From Propionibacterium sp. (lineage in GTDB: Bacteria > Actinomycetota > Actinomycetes > Propionibacteriales > Propionibacteriaceae): DNA of 36,575 bases. The position numbers and the translations under genes are program-made. Below are positions 1-6,580 of the stretch, in pieces (the stretch's first letter is position 1; every line of letters begins with the position of its first letter). Under the pieces are notes generated by a model. The model searched no databases, was not told the origin of the DNA, and saw only the letters and a program-made list of their open reading frames with translations. The stretch lies in the NCBI GenBank assembly GCA_012517965.1, contig JAAYTZ010000028.1, positions 1 through 36,575 of the forward strand, written 5' to 3'.

Positions 1-380
1 CACCCAAGGATCGTGGAAATCCCGCTCAACCGGAGCGCCAACCCGGGAAACTGTCACACCCACCCGGCAGAATCAGACCTGCACGACGGTTTCAGCCCGC
101 CCCAACAACCACGTGGACCAAGCGCGAAACATCGAGGCTCATCCGCCGGATCGTCGCGTACCGGGTCGCCCAGCAACGCGACAAGCCCGCGCGCAGGCCG
201 CGATGAACACGCGCCGTAGCGCGTCGAATCCCCGGACATCTGCCGGCCTGTTGGTGAGGTCACGCCCTGCCGGGCCGTCAGGGGCCGAGGCGTGCGAGGG
301 GACGACGGCGATGCCGTCGGGGCAGCGGTGGCTCCCGGCCGCTCCCGAAGGCCCAACGGGGTAACCTGACCTGGACCGAC
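1..380. other. Left-edge stretch without a convincing gene
   Basis: No complete gene is supported here. One plus-strand frame is open from base 3 to a TGA at 204-206 and ends in a basic, protein-like stretch (TKRETSRLIRRIVAYRVAQQ and a short basic tail). It could be the C-terminal end of a gene that begins outside the window, for example a mobile-element protein, but it shows no diagnostic motif. The other short frames in the stretch have the biased composition of high-GC shadow reading frames. Nothing else is recognisable up to the methyltransferase remnant. Confidence 0.3.
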
Positions 381-387
381 GGCCGAA

Positions 388-563
388 GTGGAGGCCCGAT
401 GCGCCTCCTACGCCCGGCGCAAGGGGTGGCCGGTCGATCTCGTCCTCGGTAACGGCGAGCAACTCCCGTTCGCCGAGACTCCTTCGACCTCGTGTTCCAC
501 ATCGGCGGGATCAACTTCTTCGACGACAAGGCTGCCGCGCTGGAGGACCTGCGCTGCGGATGA
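388..563 (+). pseudogene. Frameshifted remnant of a SAM-dependent methyltransferase
   Basis: The frame from the GTG at 388 encodes an internal piece of a class I methyltransferase (UbiE-like), including GNGEQLPFAE, the acidic-loop region that follows the SAM-binding fold. At about 478 the frame breaks: GAGACTCC appears where GAGGACTCC would give the usual E-D-S-F-D. In the +1 frame the protein continues as SFDLVFHIGGINFFDDKA and stops at TGA 561-563. The N-terminal glycine-rich SAM motif and the C-terminal third are absent. This is what a one-base deletion in an already truncated gene would look like. The reading is direct from the sequence; the family call rests on the D-S-F-D-V/L-V-F-H-x-G-G-I-N-F pattern. 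A functional product is unlikely. Confidence 0.6.
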
Positions 564-597
564 TGGGTCATCCCATTCATCGTGACAGGCTGGGCTC

Positions 598-1269
598 ATG
601 GCCACTCTGGAGGAGATCTTCCCCCCATTCGGGCTGGCGATCAGGTGTGGACCCGTCGAGTTACGGGTGCTGCGGGACGAGGACATTCCCGGGCTCGTCG
701 ACGTGGTTGCGTTGGGGGTGGTCGACCCGCAGCTCCCAACGCCATTCCCGGAGGCCTGGCACGAACTGCCCTACGATCCCGAGAATCCGGACGCCTTCCC
801 GGCGACCTCGTTGAAGTGGTGGTGGTCGCAACGTGCCGTCTTCGGACGCGACCAGTGGCGCCTGGTCTTGGTGGTCCGCGCTGAGGGTGAGATCGTCGGC
901 GTGCAGGACCTGTCCGCCGAGCGATTCCCGCTCACCCGCTCGATCACTACCGGATCGTGGCTCGGTCTCGCACATCAGCGGAAGGGGACGGGAACCCTGA
1001 TGAGACAGGCGGTGGTGGGTTTCGCCTTCGACCACCTCGGCGCACTGGAGTGCCACTCGGCCTATATCGACGGCAACGCGGCTTCGGCAGCGGTTAGCCG
1101 GAAGACCGGTTACCAGCCGAATGGCAGGCGGCGCATCGCCCAGGCCGGACAGCGCGGCGTGGATGAGATCGCGGTTCGGGTGACCCCGGACACGTATATC
1201 CGTCCCGAGCACCCCATCCAGATCAGGGGCCTCGAGCCATTCAAGCGGTTCATGGGCATCGAGGACTGA
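598..1269 (+). CDS. GNAT family N-acetyltransferase (RimJ/RimL-like)
   Basis: A 223-residue protein with the features of the RimJ/RimL branch of GNAT acyltransferases. These transfer an acetyl group from acetyl-CoA to an amine, often a protein N-terminus or a drug. An N-terminal LRVLRDEDIPGL motif is the usual strand 1/helix 1 of the fold. The central part (about 95-125) reads GEIVGVQDLSAERF and then GSWLGLAHQRKGTGTLM, which is the acetyl-CoA pyrophosphate loop (Q/R-x-x-G-x-G/A). The segment ALECHSAYIDGNAASAAVSRKTGY is the typical motif B region in which N and Y contact CoA. The start at 598 has only a weak purine stretch upstream. It lies 34 bp after the methyltransferase remnant, in accessory-looking DNA. 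The substrate cannot be deduced. Confidence 0.85.
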   Translation: MATLEEIFPPFGLAIRCGPVELRVLRDEDIPGLVDVVALGVVDPQLPTPFPEAWHELPYDPENPDAFPATSLKWWWSQRAVFGRDQWRLVLVVRAEGEIVGVQDLSAERFPLTRSITTGSWLGLAHQRKGTGTLMRQAVVGFAFDHLGALECHSAYIDGNAASAAVSRKTGYQPNGRRRIAQAGQRGVDEIAVRVTPDTYIRPEHPIQIRGLEPFKRFMGIED

Positions 1270-1316
1270 CTCACGACACCAGGGGCAGAACCGATCCCAG
1301 CGCGGCAATTGAGGAT

Positions 1317-1362
1317 GTCAAGATGGCCTTGACGGAGTGGTGGTTGTCAAGGCATCCTTGAC
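1317..1362 (+). promoter_or_regulatory. Promoter with two 17-bp palindromic operators upstream of the TA-like pair
   Basis: Two inverted repeats with the same half-sites and the same length stand in tandem: GTCAAG-ATGGC-CTTGAC at 1317-1333 and GTCAAGG-CAT-CCTTGAC at 1346-1362. Their centres are 29 bp apart, close to three helical turns. A -35-like TTGACG (1329-1334) overlaps the right half of site 1. With an 18-bp spacer, a -10-like CATCCT (1353-1358) lies inside site 2. The -10 is followed by 6 nt and then the GTG at 1365, which would be a leaderless start. Bound repressor would therefore cover the whole promoter. The sites are seen directly; their use as operators, and their reading by the downstream HTH protein, is inference. 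Confidence 0.6.
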
Positions 1363-1364
1363 GT

Positions 1365-1601
1365 GTGGAGATCCGCGATTCGGCGCGCAAGCACGGGATC
1401 ACGGACGCCGACATCGACCACGCGTGGCGCAATGCCATCCGGCTCGTCGAGTACGAGTACGCCGGACAGGAGCGCCTCCTCGTGATTGGAGCCGATCGAC
1501 AAGGCCGGCTGCTGGAATTGGTCGCCGTGCCAGCCGGGGAACCGACCCGGATCATCCATGCAGATCTCCTGCGACCCAAGTTCTACGACTACCTGAGGTG
1601 A
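1365..1601 (+). CDS. Small toxin-like protein, first gene of a TA-like pair
   Basis: A 78-residue protein starting at a GTG. It opens with an [18 protein letters not shown] helix, followed by beta-rich sequence ([20 protein letters not shown], then a conserved-looking [16 protein letters not shown] end). Short proteins of this pattern recur in actinobacteria next to a small HTH protein. The compact strand-rich layout and the terminal I-I-H-A-x-x-x-R-P-K-F-Y motif resemble RelE/BrnT-type RNase toxins, though I cannot assign the family with confidence. It is followed 10 bp after its stop by the probable ATG of the partner gene (or 1 bp after, if the GTG at 1603 is used). The promoter carries twin palindromes. 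No Shine-Dalgarno is evident and the TAnnnT-like box sits 6 nt upstream, which suggests leaderless translation. Confidence 0.6.
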   Translation: MEIRDSARKHGITDADIDHAWRNAIRLVEYEYAGQERLLVIGADRQGRLLELVAVPAGEPTRIIHADLLRPKFYDYLR

Positions 1602-1611
1602 GGTGAACACG

Positions 1612-1854
1612 ATGACGATCAAGACGCGCAACGACACCACCGGGCTGGACCAGCTCGATCCGACCACGCATCCGGCACGCGACGCAGTGCACTTTCGACG
1701 GATCCTCGCCGCCCGCAAGGCGATCGCGGATGCCGAGCAGGAACTGCGCGATGCCGTGAAGGCTGCCCGGGATGCCGGTGACTCCTGGACGGTCATCGGC
1801 GCGGCCCTGGACACCACCCGACAGGCCGCCTTCCAACGATTCGGCCGCGACTGA
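1612..1854 (+). CDS. Small HTH protein, candidate antitoxin/autorepressor
   Basis: An 80-residue protein if started at ATG 1612, which has a well placed AGGTGAGG at 1596-1603. A GTG at 1603 would add three residues. The N-terminal half is polar, and a central helix ([20 protein letters not shown]) is rich in A, E and R. The C-terminal segment [20 protein letters not shown] has the pattern of a helix-turn-helix: W/I core, G-A-A-L turn and a T-T-R-Q-A-A recognition helix. Together with the upstream toxin-like gene, this suggests a type II antitoxin with DNA-binding ability that represses its own operon. Pairing and role are inferred from size, spacing and the twin palindromes in the promoter; no antitoxin family signature is certain. 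Confidence 0.6.
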   Translation: MTIKTRNDTTGLDQLDPTTHPARDAVHFRRILAARKAIADAEQELRDAVKAARDAGDSWTVIGAALDTTRQAAFQRFGRD

Positions 1855-1860
1855 ACCCGC

Positions 1861-1924
1861 CCGGCAGGCGGCATAGATCGGATGTCGGATGGGTCGGTGG
1901 CCCTTGGTCCGTCTTGCCTGCCGG
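1861..1924. terminator. Long-loop inverted repeat between convergent genes
   Basis: CCGGCAGGC at 1861-1869 is the inverse complement of GCCTGCCGG at 1916-1924. The repeat lies in the 98-bp gap between the antitoxin-like gene (plus) and the alpha/beta hydrolase (minus). The loop is 46 nt and there is no T-run, so termination is only a possibility. Confidence 0.3.
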
Positions 1925-1952
1925 CGGTTGAGTGGAAGGCTCAGTGTGCTGT

Positions 1953-2717
1953 TTACGCCGATGTGGGAGCTTCCGCGTGCTCGAGAAGAGCGGTCAACTC
2001 AGCGACGAATTGCTGCGGGTGTTTGAGGATCTCGCCGTGGCCGTACCCGGGGAAGACCCGTTCGGTCAGCCGGGGGAAGGGCCGCCGCAACTCCCGGATC
2101 CCGCCGCCGACCAGGCGTGCTTCCTTCTCGCCGTACCAGCACGCGACCCGAACATCGTGCTGCACCGGCACGTGCCGCAGCATCGTGTAGACGCCGAAGC
2201 CCTCCACGAACCCGTTACGCAGCGACGTCTCCGACACCCCACCGTAGAGAAGGCTCGCGATGGTCGCCGGGGTCAGCCCGGCCAACTTGAGCAACCAGCC
2301 CCCTCGGCCGGCAACCACCGCGCGGCCCAGGCGGGCGGCCGGCCCGGCAAGACGTCGCGTGAACCGGCCGATCGGGAGCCGCACCAGACCATCCAGGACC
2401 AGGCTGTCGATCCGCACGAGCCCCGAGCACGCCAGCTCGACCGCGACCGCCCCACCCAGGGATGCGCCGAAGACACCGTGGACCCTCCCTGCTCGCTCTC
2501 GCCGGAGGTGGAGCACCACCTGGTGGGCGTCGCTCTCCCTGGACACGAAGTCGTCGGGATCGGTGCGGTCATGGCCGGACAGGCCCACCGCGACCACGTG
2601 ATACCGGGCCGACAACAAGGGGATGATCTCCCCGAAGCTCTGCTCCCACGTCGTCGCCAGCCCATGGATCAACACCACCGTGGGAAGGCCGGCCTCCCCG
2701 AAGCAATGAACCCTCAC
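1953..2717 (-). CDS. Alpha/beta-fold hydrolase
   Basis: A 254-residue protein of the alpha/beta hydrolase superfamily. The GTG start at 2717 is preceded by GGGAG six bases upstream. The N-terminal VVLIHGLATTW carries the HG oxyanion-hole motif. The segment GVFGASLGGAVAVELA contains the nucleophile elbow G-x-S-x-G with its serine. The stretch RVACWYGEKEARLV holds the expected acidic residue after strand 6, and PGYGHGEIL supplies the catalytic histidine. No signal peptide is visible, so the protein is probably cytosolic. The substrate is unknown; members of this group act on esters, lactones, epoxides or haloalkanes. It stands alone between the TA-like pair and the excisionase-like genes. Confidence 0.85.
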   Translation of the reverse strand: MRVHCFGEAGLPTVVLIHGLATTWEQSFGEIIPLLSARYHVVAVGLSGHDRTDPDDFVSRESDAHQVVLHLRRERAGRVHGVFGASLGGAVAVELACSGLVRIDSLVLDGLVRLPIGRFTRRLAGPAARLGRAVVAGRGGWLLKLAGLTPATIASLLYGGVSETSLRNGFVEGFGVYTMLRHVPVQHDVRVACWYGEKEARLVGGGIRELRRPFPRLTERVFPGYGHGEILKHPQQFVAELTALLEHAEAPTSA

Positions 2718-3036
2718 CCCGCCGCTCCCTTACGGAATGACGCCGTCGGCGACGTCGCCCAACCCCGAGTATCGCCCTCGTGCCCGTTCCCGCGCCCGCG
2801 CCGCGACGGCCCGCGTGGCGACACCACCGCCGGTGGAGAACTTGCGACGCGCCGTGCGCGGCAGACCCCGGCCCGACGTGGGGAGCGCCGGTGGCTCACG
2901 TCCCGCGTCACCTGCATCGGGTTGAGGCAGCCCAGACCGTTCGAGACGCCAACCAGGGTCGGCACTGCGGCGACGACGCCGGTGTTGGCCACCAACCCCC
3001 ACCCGCGGGGCCTCCTGTAGACGAGAGGAGACCACC
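2718..3036. other. 319-bp stretch without a gene
   Basis: No coding region with convincing composition or motif was found. It separates the divergent hydrolase and excisionase-like genes, so the promoters of both are expected here. A good Shine-Dalgarno, GAGAGGAG, lies just before 3037. I could not identify a clear -35/-10 pair. Confidence 0.4.
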
Positions 3037-3225
3037 ATGACCCCCCAACGAACCTACGAATCCCTCGCCCAAGCCGCCCAACGCACCCACGTCAGCGTCA
3101 AGACCCTCCGCCGCCGCATCTCCACCGGCCAACTCCGCGCCTACCGCTACGGCCCCCGCATCCTCCGCCTCCACCCCAACGACGTCGACAAACTCATGCG
3201 ACCCGTCCCCAACGCCCGCAGCTGA
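3037..3225 (+). CDS. Excisionase-like HTH protein (first of two)
   Basis: A 62-residue protein of the excisionase/MerR-type helix-turn-helix family. The pattern Y-x-S-L-A-Q-A-A-x-x-T-H-V-S-V-K-T-L-R-R-R-I is helix-turn-recognition helix, followed by the wing S-T-G-Q-L-R-A-Y-R-Y-G-P-R-I-L-R-L and a short helix with D-V-D-K-L. This is essentially the whole of a typical single-domain Xis or Xis-like regulator. The ATG at 3037 has GAGAGGAG eight bases upstream. A paralogue follows 8 bp after its stop. In integrated elements such proteins bend DNA at attachment sites and steer excision; others simply regulate transcription. The nearby tRNA-Ala favours a mobile-element origin, but no integrase gene is visible. 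Confidence 0.75.
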   Translation: MTPQRTYESLAQAAQRTHVSVKTLRRRISTGQLRAYRYGPRILRLHPNDVDKLMRPVPNARS

Positions 3226-3233
3226 AGACCCCC

Positions 3234-3452
3234 GTGAAGCCGGACATGCACCCCCAGGCTGAACCCGCCAAGGTCTACCTGACCCTCGACCGGGCCGCGC
3301 AGCGAACCGGCCTGAACCCCGCGACTCTCAAGAACCTCATCAGCACCGGCGAGATCACGGCGTACCACGTCGGACGCCGCATCCTCCGCCTCGACGGACG
3401 CGACGTCGAACGGATCACGCTCAGCGGCCCCCACTCCCACCAGCCCAGCTGA
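3234..3452 (+). CDS. Excisionase-like HTH protein (second of two)
   Basis: A 72-residue paralogue of the preceding gene, started at GTG 3234. Y-L-T-L-D-R-A-A-Q-R-T-G-L-N-P-A-T-L-K-N is the helix-turn-helix, and the wing S-T-G-E-I-T-A-Y-H-V-G-R-R-I-L-R-L is followed by D-G-R-D-V-E-R-I. It matches the neighbour position by position in the HTH and wing, but has a longer N-terminal arm and a different recognition helix. The pair may therefore recognise different sites or form heteromers; that is inference. The 8-bp spacing and the terminator-like hairpin right after it suggest one transcript of two genes. A role in excision or element regulation is plausible but unproven. Confidence 0.7.
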   Translation: MKPDMHPQAEPAKVYLTLDRAAQRTGLNPATLKNLISTGEITAYHVGRRILRLDGRDVERITLSGPHSHQPS

Positions 3453-3470
3453 ACACTCGACGCAGACCGA

Positions 3471-3498
3471 AGGGCCCCGGCCGCCTGGCCGGGGCCCT
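3471..3498 (+). terminator. Terminator-like hairpin after the excisionase-like pair
   Basis: A perfect 12-bp GC-rich stem, AGGGCCCCGGCC / GGCCGGGGCCCT, with a 4-nt loop (GCCT) lies 19 bp after the second excisionase-like gene. There is no long T-run, as is common for terminators in high-GC actinobacteria. Confidence 0.65.
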
Positions 3499-3683
3499 CT
3501 CGCGTCAGGGGGGCGCGGAGGGTCGCGTGTCGAGACTCGCTCTACAATCCCCATCGCATGGAGGCCCGGTGACGGCACGGCTCCTGGGCGGGGCGGCCTG
3601 GCTCAGACTCATCCATGCGCCCCACCGCTGGGGTCCGGATCGGAGCCGAGACACCGGGGACAGACATGCGAACCCACGAAACG

Positions 3684-3718
3684 TGATGGGCCCCAGCCAG
3701 GTCGGCTGGGGCCCATCA
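3684..3718. terminator. Strong 15-bp hairpin downstream of tRNA-Ala
   Basis: The arms 3684-3698 and 3704-3718 are perfectly complementary (core ATGGGCCCCAGCC / GGCTGGGGCCCAT) with a 5-nt loop. The hairpin lies 68 bp past the 3' end of the tRNA gene on its strand, and about 230 bp past the excisionase-like genes on the other. It can serve as a bidirectional terminator. Short T-containing stretches flank both sides. Confidence 0.6.
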
Positions 3719-3739
3719 TCGTGCTTTCGTCGAGACCAT

Positions 3740-3760
3740 GTTGCGCAAATGTTGTGCAAC
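3740..3760. repeat. Direct repeat GTTGYGCAA beside the tRNA 3' end
   Basis: GTTGCGCAA (3740-3748) and GTTGTGCAA (3751-3759) repeat with an 11-bp period, one helical turn. The first is also nearly palindromic. The repeat lies 26 bp outside the 3' end of the tRNA-Ala gene, where arm-type recombinase or Xis sites often lie in integrated elements. The function is inferred only from position. Confidence 0.35.
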
Positions 3761-3785
3761 GCTCCTGAATGTGGCTCTGACTAGG

Positions 3786-3858
3786 TGGAGCTAACGGGAT
3801 TCGAACCCGTGGCCTCTTCCATGCCATGGAAGCGCGCTACCAACTGCGCCATAGCCCC
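3786..3858 (-). tRNA. tRNA-Ala (anticodon GGC)
   Basis: A 73-nt cloverleaf on the minus strand. The acceptor arms GGGGCTA and TAGCTCC pair with a G3-U70 wobble, the classical alanine identity element, and the discriminator is A. The anticodon stem CTTCC/GGAAG encloses the loop ATGGCAT, giving anticodon GGC, which reads GCC alanine codons. The T-arm contains GGTTCGAATCC. CCA is not encoded. A -10-like TAGTAT (3886-3891, minus) would start transcription about 20 nt upstream. tRNA 3' ends are common integration targets, and the accessory-looking region lies on the 3' side of this gene. Confidence 0.95.
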
Positions 3859-3885
3859 GCGTGTTCCCATCGGAACGCACGGACG

Positions 3886-3891
3886 ATACTA
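3886..3891 (-). promoter_or_regulatory. -10 box of the tRNA-Ala gene
   Basis: TAGTAT on the minus strand fits TAnnnT and lies 27 bp upstream of the mature tRNA 5' end, leaving a leader of about 20 nt. The matching -35 (TTCGTA, 17 bp further upstream) is weak. Confidence 0.45.
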
Positions 3892-4044
3892 GCCCAACTC
3901 CGAGCAGATACGAAATCGAAGCGGCCCCCGCCCATCCGACCCGGCGCCGCGCCGGGATCGTGGGCGACGGCGTCCTGTGGTGGAATGGGGACGCCGCGGC
4001 CGCCGATCCCGCCGCCCGGCACCGACCGTCCCACGAGGAGCACC

Positions 4045-4758
4045 ATGCCCACACCGCACATCTCCGCCGAGAACGGCGAGATCGCCCCGCTCGTCCTCAT
4101 GCCCGGCGACCCCAAGCGCGCCGAACGCATCGCCCGCGACCTCCTGGACGACCTGCGCCTGGTCTCGGATGTGCGCGGTATCGGCGCCTGGACCGGCACC
4201 TACGCCGGGACCCCGATGAGCGTCATGGCGTCCGGCATGGGCATCCCGAGCCTCGGCATCTACGCCACCGAGCTCTACCGCTTCTACGGGGTGAAGAAGA
4301 TCATCCGGGTCGGCACCTGCGGCGCGATGAGCCCCCGCGTGAAGGTCCGCGACGTGATCGTCGCCACGGCCGCCCACACGAACTCCTCGGTCGCCCAACT
4401 GCTCGTCCCGGGCGTGTCGCTGTCGCTGGCGCCCTCCTACGACCTGTTGCACGCGGCCGGCCATGCCGCCAAGAAGCTGCCGGACGTCACCGTCCACTAC
4501 GGGCCCGTCTACTGCAGCGACCACTTCTACCTCGCCCGCCCCGCAGTCACCGAGGGCCTGGTCAAGCTGGGCACGCTGGCCGTCGAGATGGAGTCCGCCG
4601 GGCTGTACGCCACCGCCCTGCAGGAGGGCGCCGAGGCACTGACGATCCTGACGGCGTCCGATCACCTGTTCGACAGCAGCCAGGACATGACCTCGGCCGA
4701 GCGGGAGACCTCCTACCAGGCCATGGTGCGGATCGCCGCCCAAGCCCTGATCGGCTGA
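4045..4758 (+). CDS. deoD: Purine nucleoside phosphorylase, DeoD (hexameric) type
   Basis: A 237-residue enzyme that cleaves purine (deoxy)nucleosides with phosphate to give the free base and (deoxy)ribose 1-phosphate, for purine salvage in the cytosol. H5 and the phosphate-binding GDPKRAERIA at 21-30 match the N-terminal signature of hexameric PNPs. RVGTCGAM (near 88) is the second phosphate/ribose loop. VEMESAG carries the ribose-binding M-E-S, and SDHL contains the aspartate that protonates the base N7. The length is as expected for the family (about 235-240). The ATG at 4045 has GAGGAG seven bases upstream; in-frame extension further upstream would run into the tRNA gene and is rejected. 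The SDR gene follows 3 bp after the stop and is probably cotranscribed. Confidence 0.93.
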   Translation: MPTPHISAENGEIAPLVLMPGDPKRAERIARDLLDDLRLVSDVRGIGAWTGTYAGTPMSVMASGMGIPSLGIYATELYRFYGVKKIIRVGTCGAMSPRVKVRDVIVATAAHTNSSVAQLLVPGVSLSLAPSYDLLHAAGHAAKKLPDVTVHYGPVYCSDHFYLARPAVTEGLVKLGTLAVEMESAGLYATALQEGAEALTILTASDHLFDSSQDMTSAERETSYQAMVRIAAQALIG

Positions 4759-4761
4759 GCC

Positions 4762-5541
4762 GTGCCCGACACCCGTGGCCGCGGCGCCGTCCTGATCACC
4801 GGGGTCGGACGCCGCCGCGGCATCGGCGCGGCCATCGCCACCGGGCTCGCCGCGGACGGGTTCGACCTGCTCCTCAACCACTGGGCACCCTACGACGACC
4901 GGCTGGGTCTCGAGCGCGGTGCCGACGACACCAACGAGGTCGCCGCCGAGTGCCGAGCGCTCGGCGTCCGCACCGAGGTGGTGTCGGCCGACCTCGGCGA
5001 CCCGGAGGTGCCGGAGTTCCTCGTCGCCGCCACGGCGGCCGTCGGCCCGGTGCGGGGTGCTGTCCTGTCCCACTGTGAGAGCGTCGACAGCCACACGCTC
5101 GACACCACGATCGAGTCCTGGGACCGGCACTTCGCCGTCAACGCCCGGGCGACCTGGCTGCTGATCCGCGCGCTGGCCGCCCACCTGCCCACCGCGCCCA
5201 CCACCGAGGCCGTGCTGCGCGTCGTCGCGCTCACCAGCGACCACACCGCGTTCAACCTGCCCTACGGGGCGTCCAAGGGGGCCCTCGACCGGACGGTCCT
5301 CGCGGCCGCGATCGAACTGGGCGGCCGGGGCCTGCGCGCGAACGTGCTGAACCCGGGCCCGATCGACACCGGCTGGATGACCCCCGAGTTGGCCCGCGAG
5401 CTGACGGCCCTCACCCCGGTCGGACGCCTCGGCGTCCCGTCCGACATCGCGCACCTCGTCCGGTTCCTGTTCTCCGACGCCGGCGACTGGATCACCGGCC
5501 AACTGCTGCACAGCAACGGCGGCTTCCACGCCGCCGGCTGA
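4762..5541 (+). CDS. SDR family NAD(P)-dependent oxidoreductase
   Basis: A 259-residue classical short-chain dehydrogenase/reductase. The N-terminal TGVGRRRGIG (13-22) is the T-G-x-x-x-G-x-G dinucleotide motif. The catalytic serine is S159 and the YxxxK pair is Y168/K172 (YGASK). The segment NPGPIDTGWM is the P-G motif after strand 6, and the C-terminal ITGQLLHSNGG matches the usual I-T-G-x-x-L-x-x-x-G-G end. It resembles FabG-like 3-oxoacyl reductases and sugar dehydrogenases, but the substrate cannot be told. The expected N-A-G motif after strand 4 reads L-S-H-C-E-S here, a deviation seen in divergent SDRs. The GTG start at 4762 directly follows deoD. Confidence 0.88.
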   Translation: MPDTRGRGAVLITGVGRRRGIGAAIATGLAADGFDLLLNHWAPYDDRLGLERGADDTNEVAAECRALGVRTEVVSADLGDPEVPEFLVAATAAVGPVRGAVLSHCESVDSHTLDTTIESWDRHFAVNARATWLLIRALAAHLPTAPTTEAVLRVVALTSDHTAFNLPYGASKGALDRTVLAAAIELGGRGLRANVLNPGPIDTGWMTPELARELTALTPVGRLGVPSDIAHLVRFLFSDAGDWITGQLLHSNGGFHAAG

Positions 5542-5554
5542 CGCTCAGGCCGGC
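5533..5554. terminator. Bidirectional hairpin at the convergent SDR/phosphatase junction
   Basis: GCCGG and CCGGC arms plus an inner CTGA/TCAG stem (loop CGC, one bulged G) span both stop codons of the convergent genes, which are only 3 bp apart. It is symmetric, so it could terminate both transcripts. It has no T-run. Confidence 0.45.
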
Positions 5555-6156
5555 TCGGGCGCGACGTTGTTGTAGGACAGGATCCGCCACCGCTCGCGGC
5601 GTTCGAGGACCGTCCAACTACCGTTCCACAGGCCGGAGAGCCCCAGCCCGGTCGGCAGGTCCCAGCCCACCAACCGGAGCACCGCCATCCGCAGCGCGAG
5701 CCCGTGGCCCACGACCGCCACGGTGCGATCGGGGGACTCGGCGGCGAGCTCGAGCAGCACCTCCGCCACGCGCGTGCCGGCCTCGACGGCCGTCTCCCCG
5801 GAAGGCGAGCGTCTGAAGTCGCGCCCCTCGCGCAACGCGTCGTGCAGGTCCGGCATCTCGGCGGCGGCGTCCTCGATGGTGCGGCCCGACCAGGAGCCCA
5901 CGTCGATCTCCTGCAGGCGGGCGTCCAGCCGCACCGGCAGCCCGGTGACGGACGCCAGCGCGTCCGCCGTCTGCCGCGCCCGCAGCAGGTCGGACGAGAC
6001 GATCGCCGCCGGCATCAGGTTGGACACGTGAACAGCCATCCGGCCGGCCTGGGCCCGGCCGTGCTCGTCCAGCGGGATGTCGGCGCGCCCCTGGAACCGG
6101 CCCTCGTGGTTCCAGGCCGTCCGGCCGTGCCGGATCAGGACCAGCCGGGTGCTCAC
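5545..6156 (-). CDS. Histidine phosphatase, GpgP-like
   Basis: A 203-residue member of the histidine phosphatase (phosphoglycerate mutase-like) superfamily. LIRHGRTAWNHEGRFQG contains the R-H-G motif (catalytic H10), and VVGHGLALRM contains the second catalytic histidine. The acidic E-I-D-V-G-S-W segment in between is also typical. The start is GTG 6156, overlapping the rsfS stop by 4 bp (GTGA); longer in-frame extension would lie inside rsfS and is rejected. In M. tuberculosis the gene in the same position after nadD and the rsfS homologue (Rv2419c) is glucosyl-3-phosphoglycerate phosphatase, which acts in methylglucose lipopolysaccharide synthesis. Orthology by position is likely, but the substrate here is unproven. 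Confidence 0.85.
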   Translation of the reverse strand: MSTRLVLIRHGRTAWNHEGRFQGRADIPLDEHGRAQAGRMAVHVSNLMPAAIVSSDLLRARQTADALASVTGLPVRLDARLQEIDVGSWSGRTIEDAAAEMPDLHDALREGRDFRRSPSGETAVEAGTRVAEVLLELAAESPDRTVAVVGHGLALRMAVLRLVGWDLPTGLGLSGLWNGSWTVLERRERWRILSYNNVAPEPA

Positions 6157-6542
6157 GCGGGCGGGGTGGCGTCCGCAGGCGGGGCCTGCAGGTCGAGCGG
6201 GATGGTCGGGCAGTCGCGCCACAGCCGCTCCAGCGAGTAGAGCCGCCGCTCCTCGCTGTGCTGCACGTGGACGACCAGATCCAAGAAGTCCAGCAGCACC
6301 CAGCGGGCCTCGCGGTCGCCCTCACGCCGCACCGCCTTCACCCCGTGCCGGTAGAGCGCCTCCTCGACGGCGTCCACGATCGCGCCGACCTGACGCTCGT
6401 TGCGGGCGGTGACGATGAGGAACACGTCGGTGATCGCGAGCCGTTCGCTGACATCGAAGGCGACGATGTCGCCCCCCAGCTTGTCGGCCGCCGCCTGGGC
6501 GGCGATCCGGGTGATGGTCTGGGCGTGCTCGGTGGCCGGCAT
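6153..6542 (-). CDS. rsfS: Ribosome silencing factor RsfS
   Basis: A 129-residue protein of the RsfS/Iojap family. It binds ribosomal protein uL14 on the 50S subunit and blocks subunit joining under starvation. The core reads DIVAFDVSERLAITDVFLIV, then TARNERQVGAIVDAVEEAL. The C-terminal G-D-R-E-A-R-W-V-L-L-D-F-L-D-L-V-V-H-V segment, followed by Y-S-L-E-R-L-W, is the diagnostic family signature. A proline-rich tail of about 20 residues follows. The ATG at 6542 lies 38 bp after nadD, and the end overlaps the phosphatase start. The order nadD-rsfS-phosphatase is conserved in actinobacteria. Confidence 0.93.
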   Translation of the reverse strand: MPATEHAQTITRIAAQAAADKLGGDIVAFDVSERLAITDVFLIVTARNERQVGAIVDAVEEALYRHGVKAVRREGDREARWVLLDFLDLVVHVQHSEERRLYSLERLWRDCPTIPLDLQAPPADATPPA

Positions 6543-6580
6543 CTGGCTCCTCGGTGGACGGTGGCTGAACCAGCCCCAGG

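Noticed and set aside
2718-3036. Small minus-strand protein with a VAAVPTLVGVSNGLGCLNP stretch
   Set aside because: The stretch looks protein-like for about 35 codons, but the rest of the frame is Arg/Pro-rich shadow sequence, with no ribosome site or recognisable family.
3861-5078. 405-codon frame overlapping deoD and the SDR gene
   Set aside because: Arg/His/Pro-rich shadow of two recognised genes in another frame.
5618-6325. Arg/Pro-rich minus-strand frame over the phosphatase and rsfS
   Set aside because: Alternative frame of two recognised genes with strong motifs.
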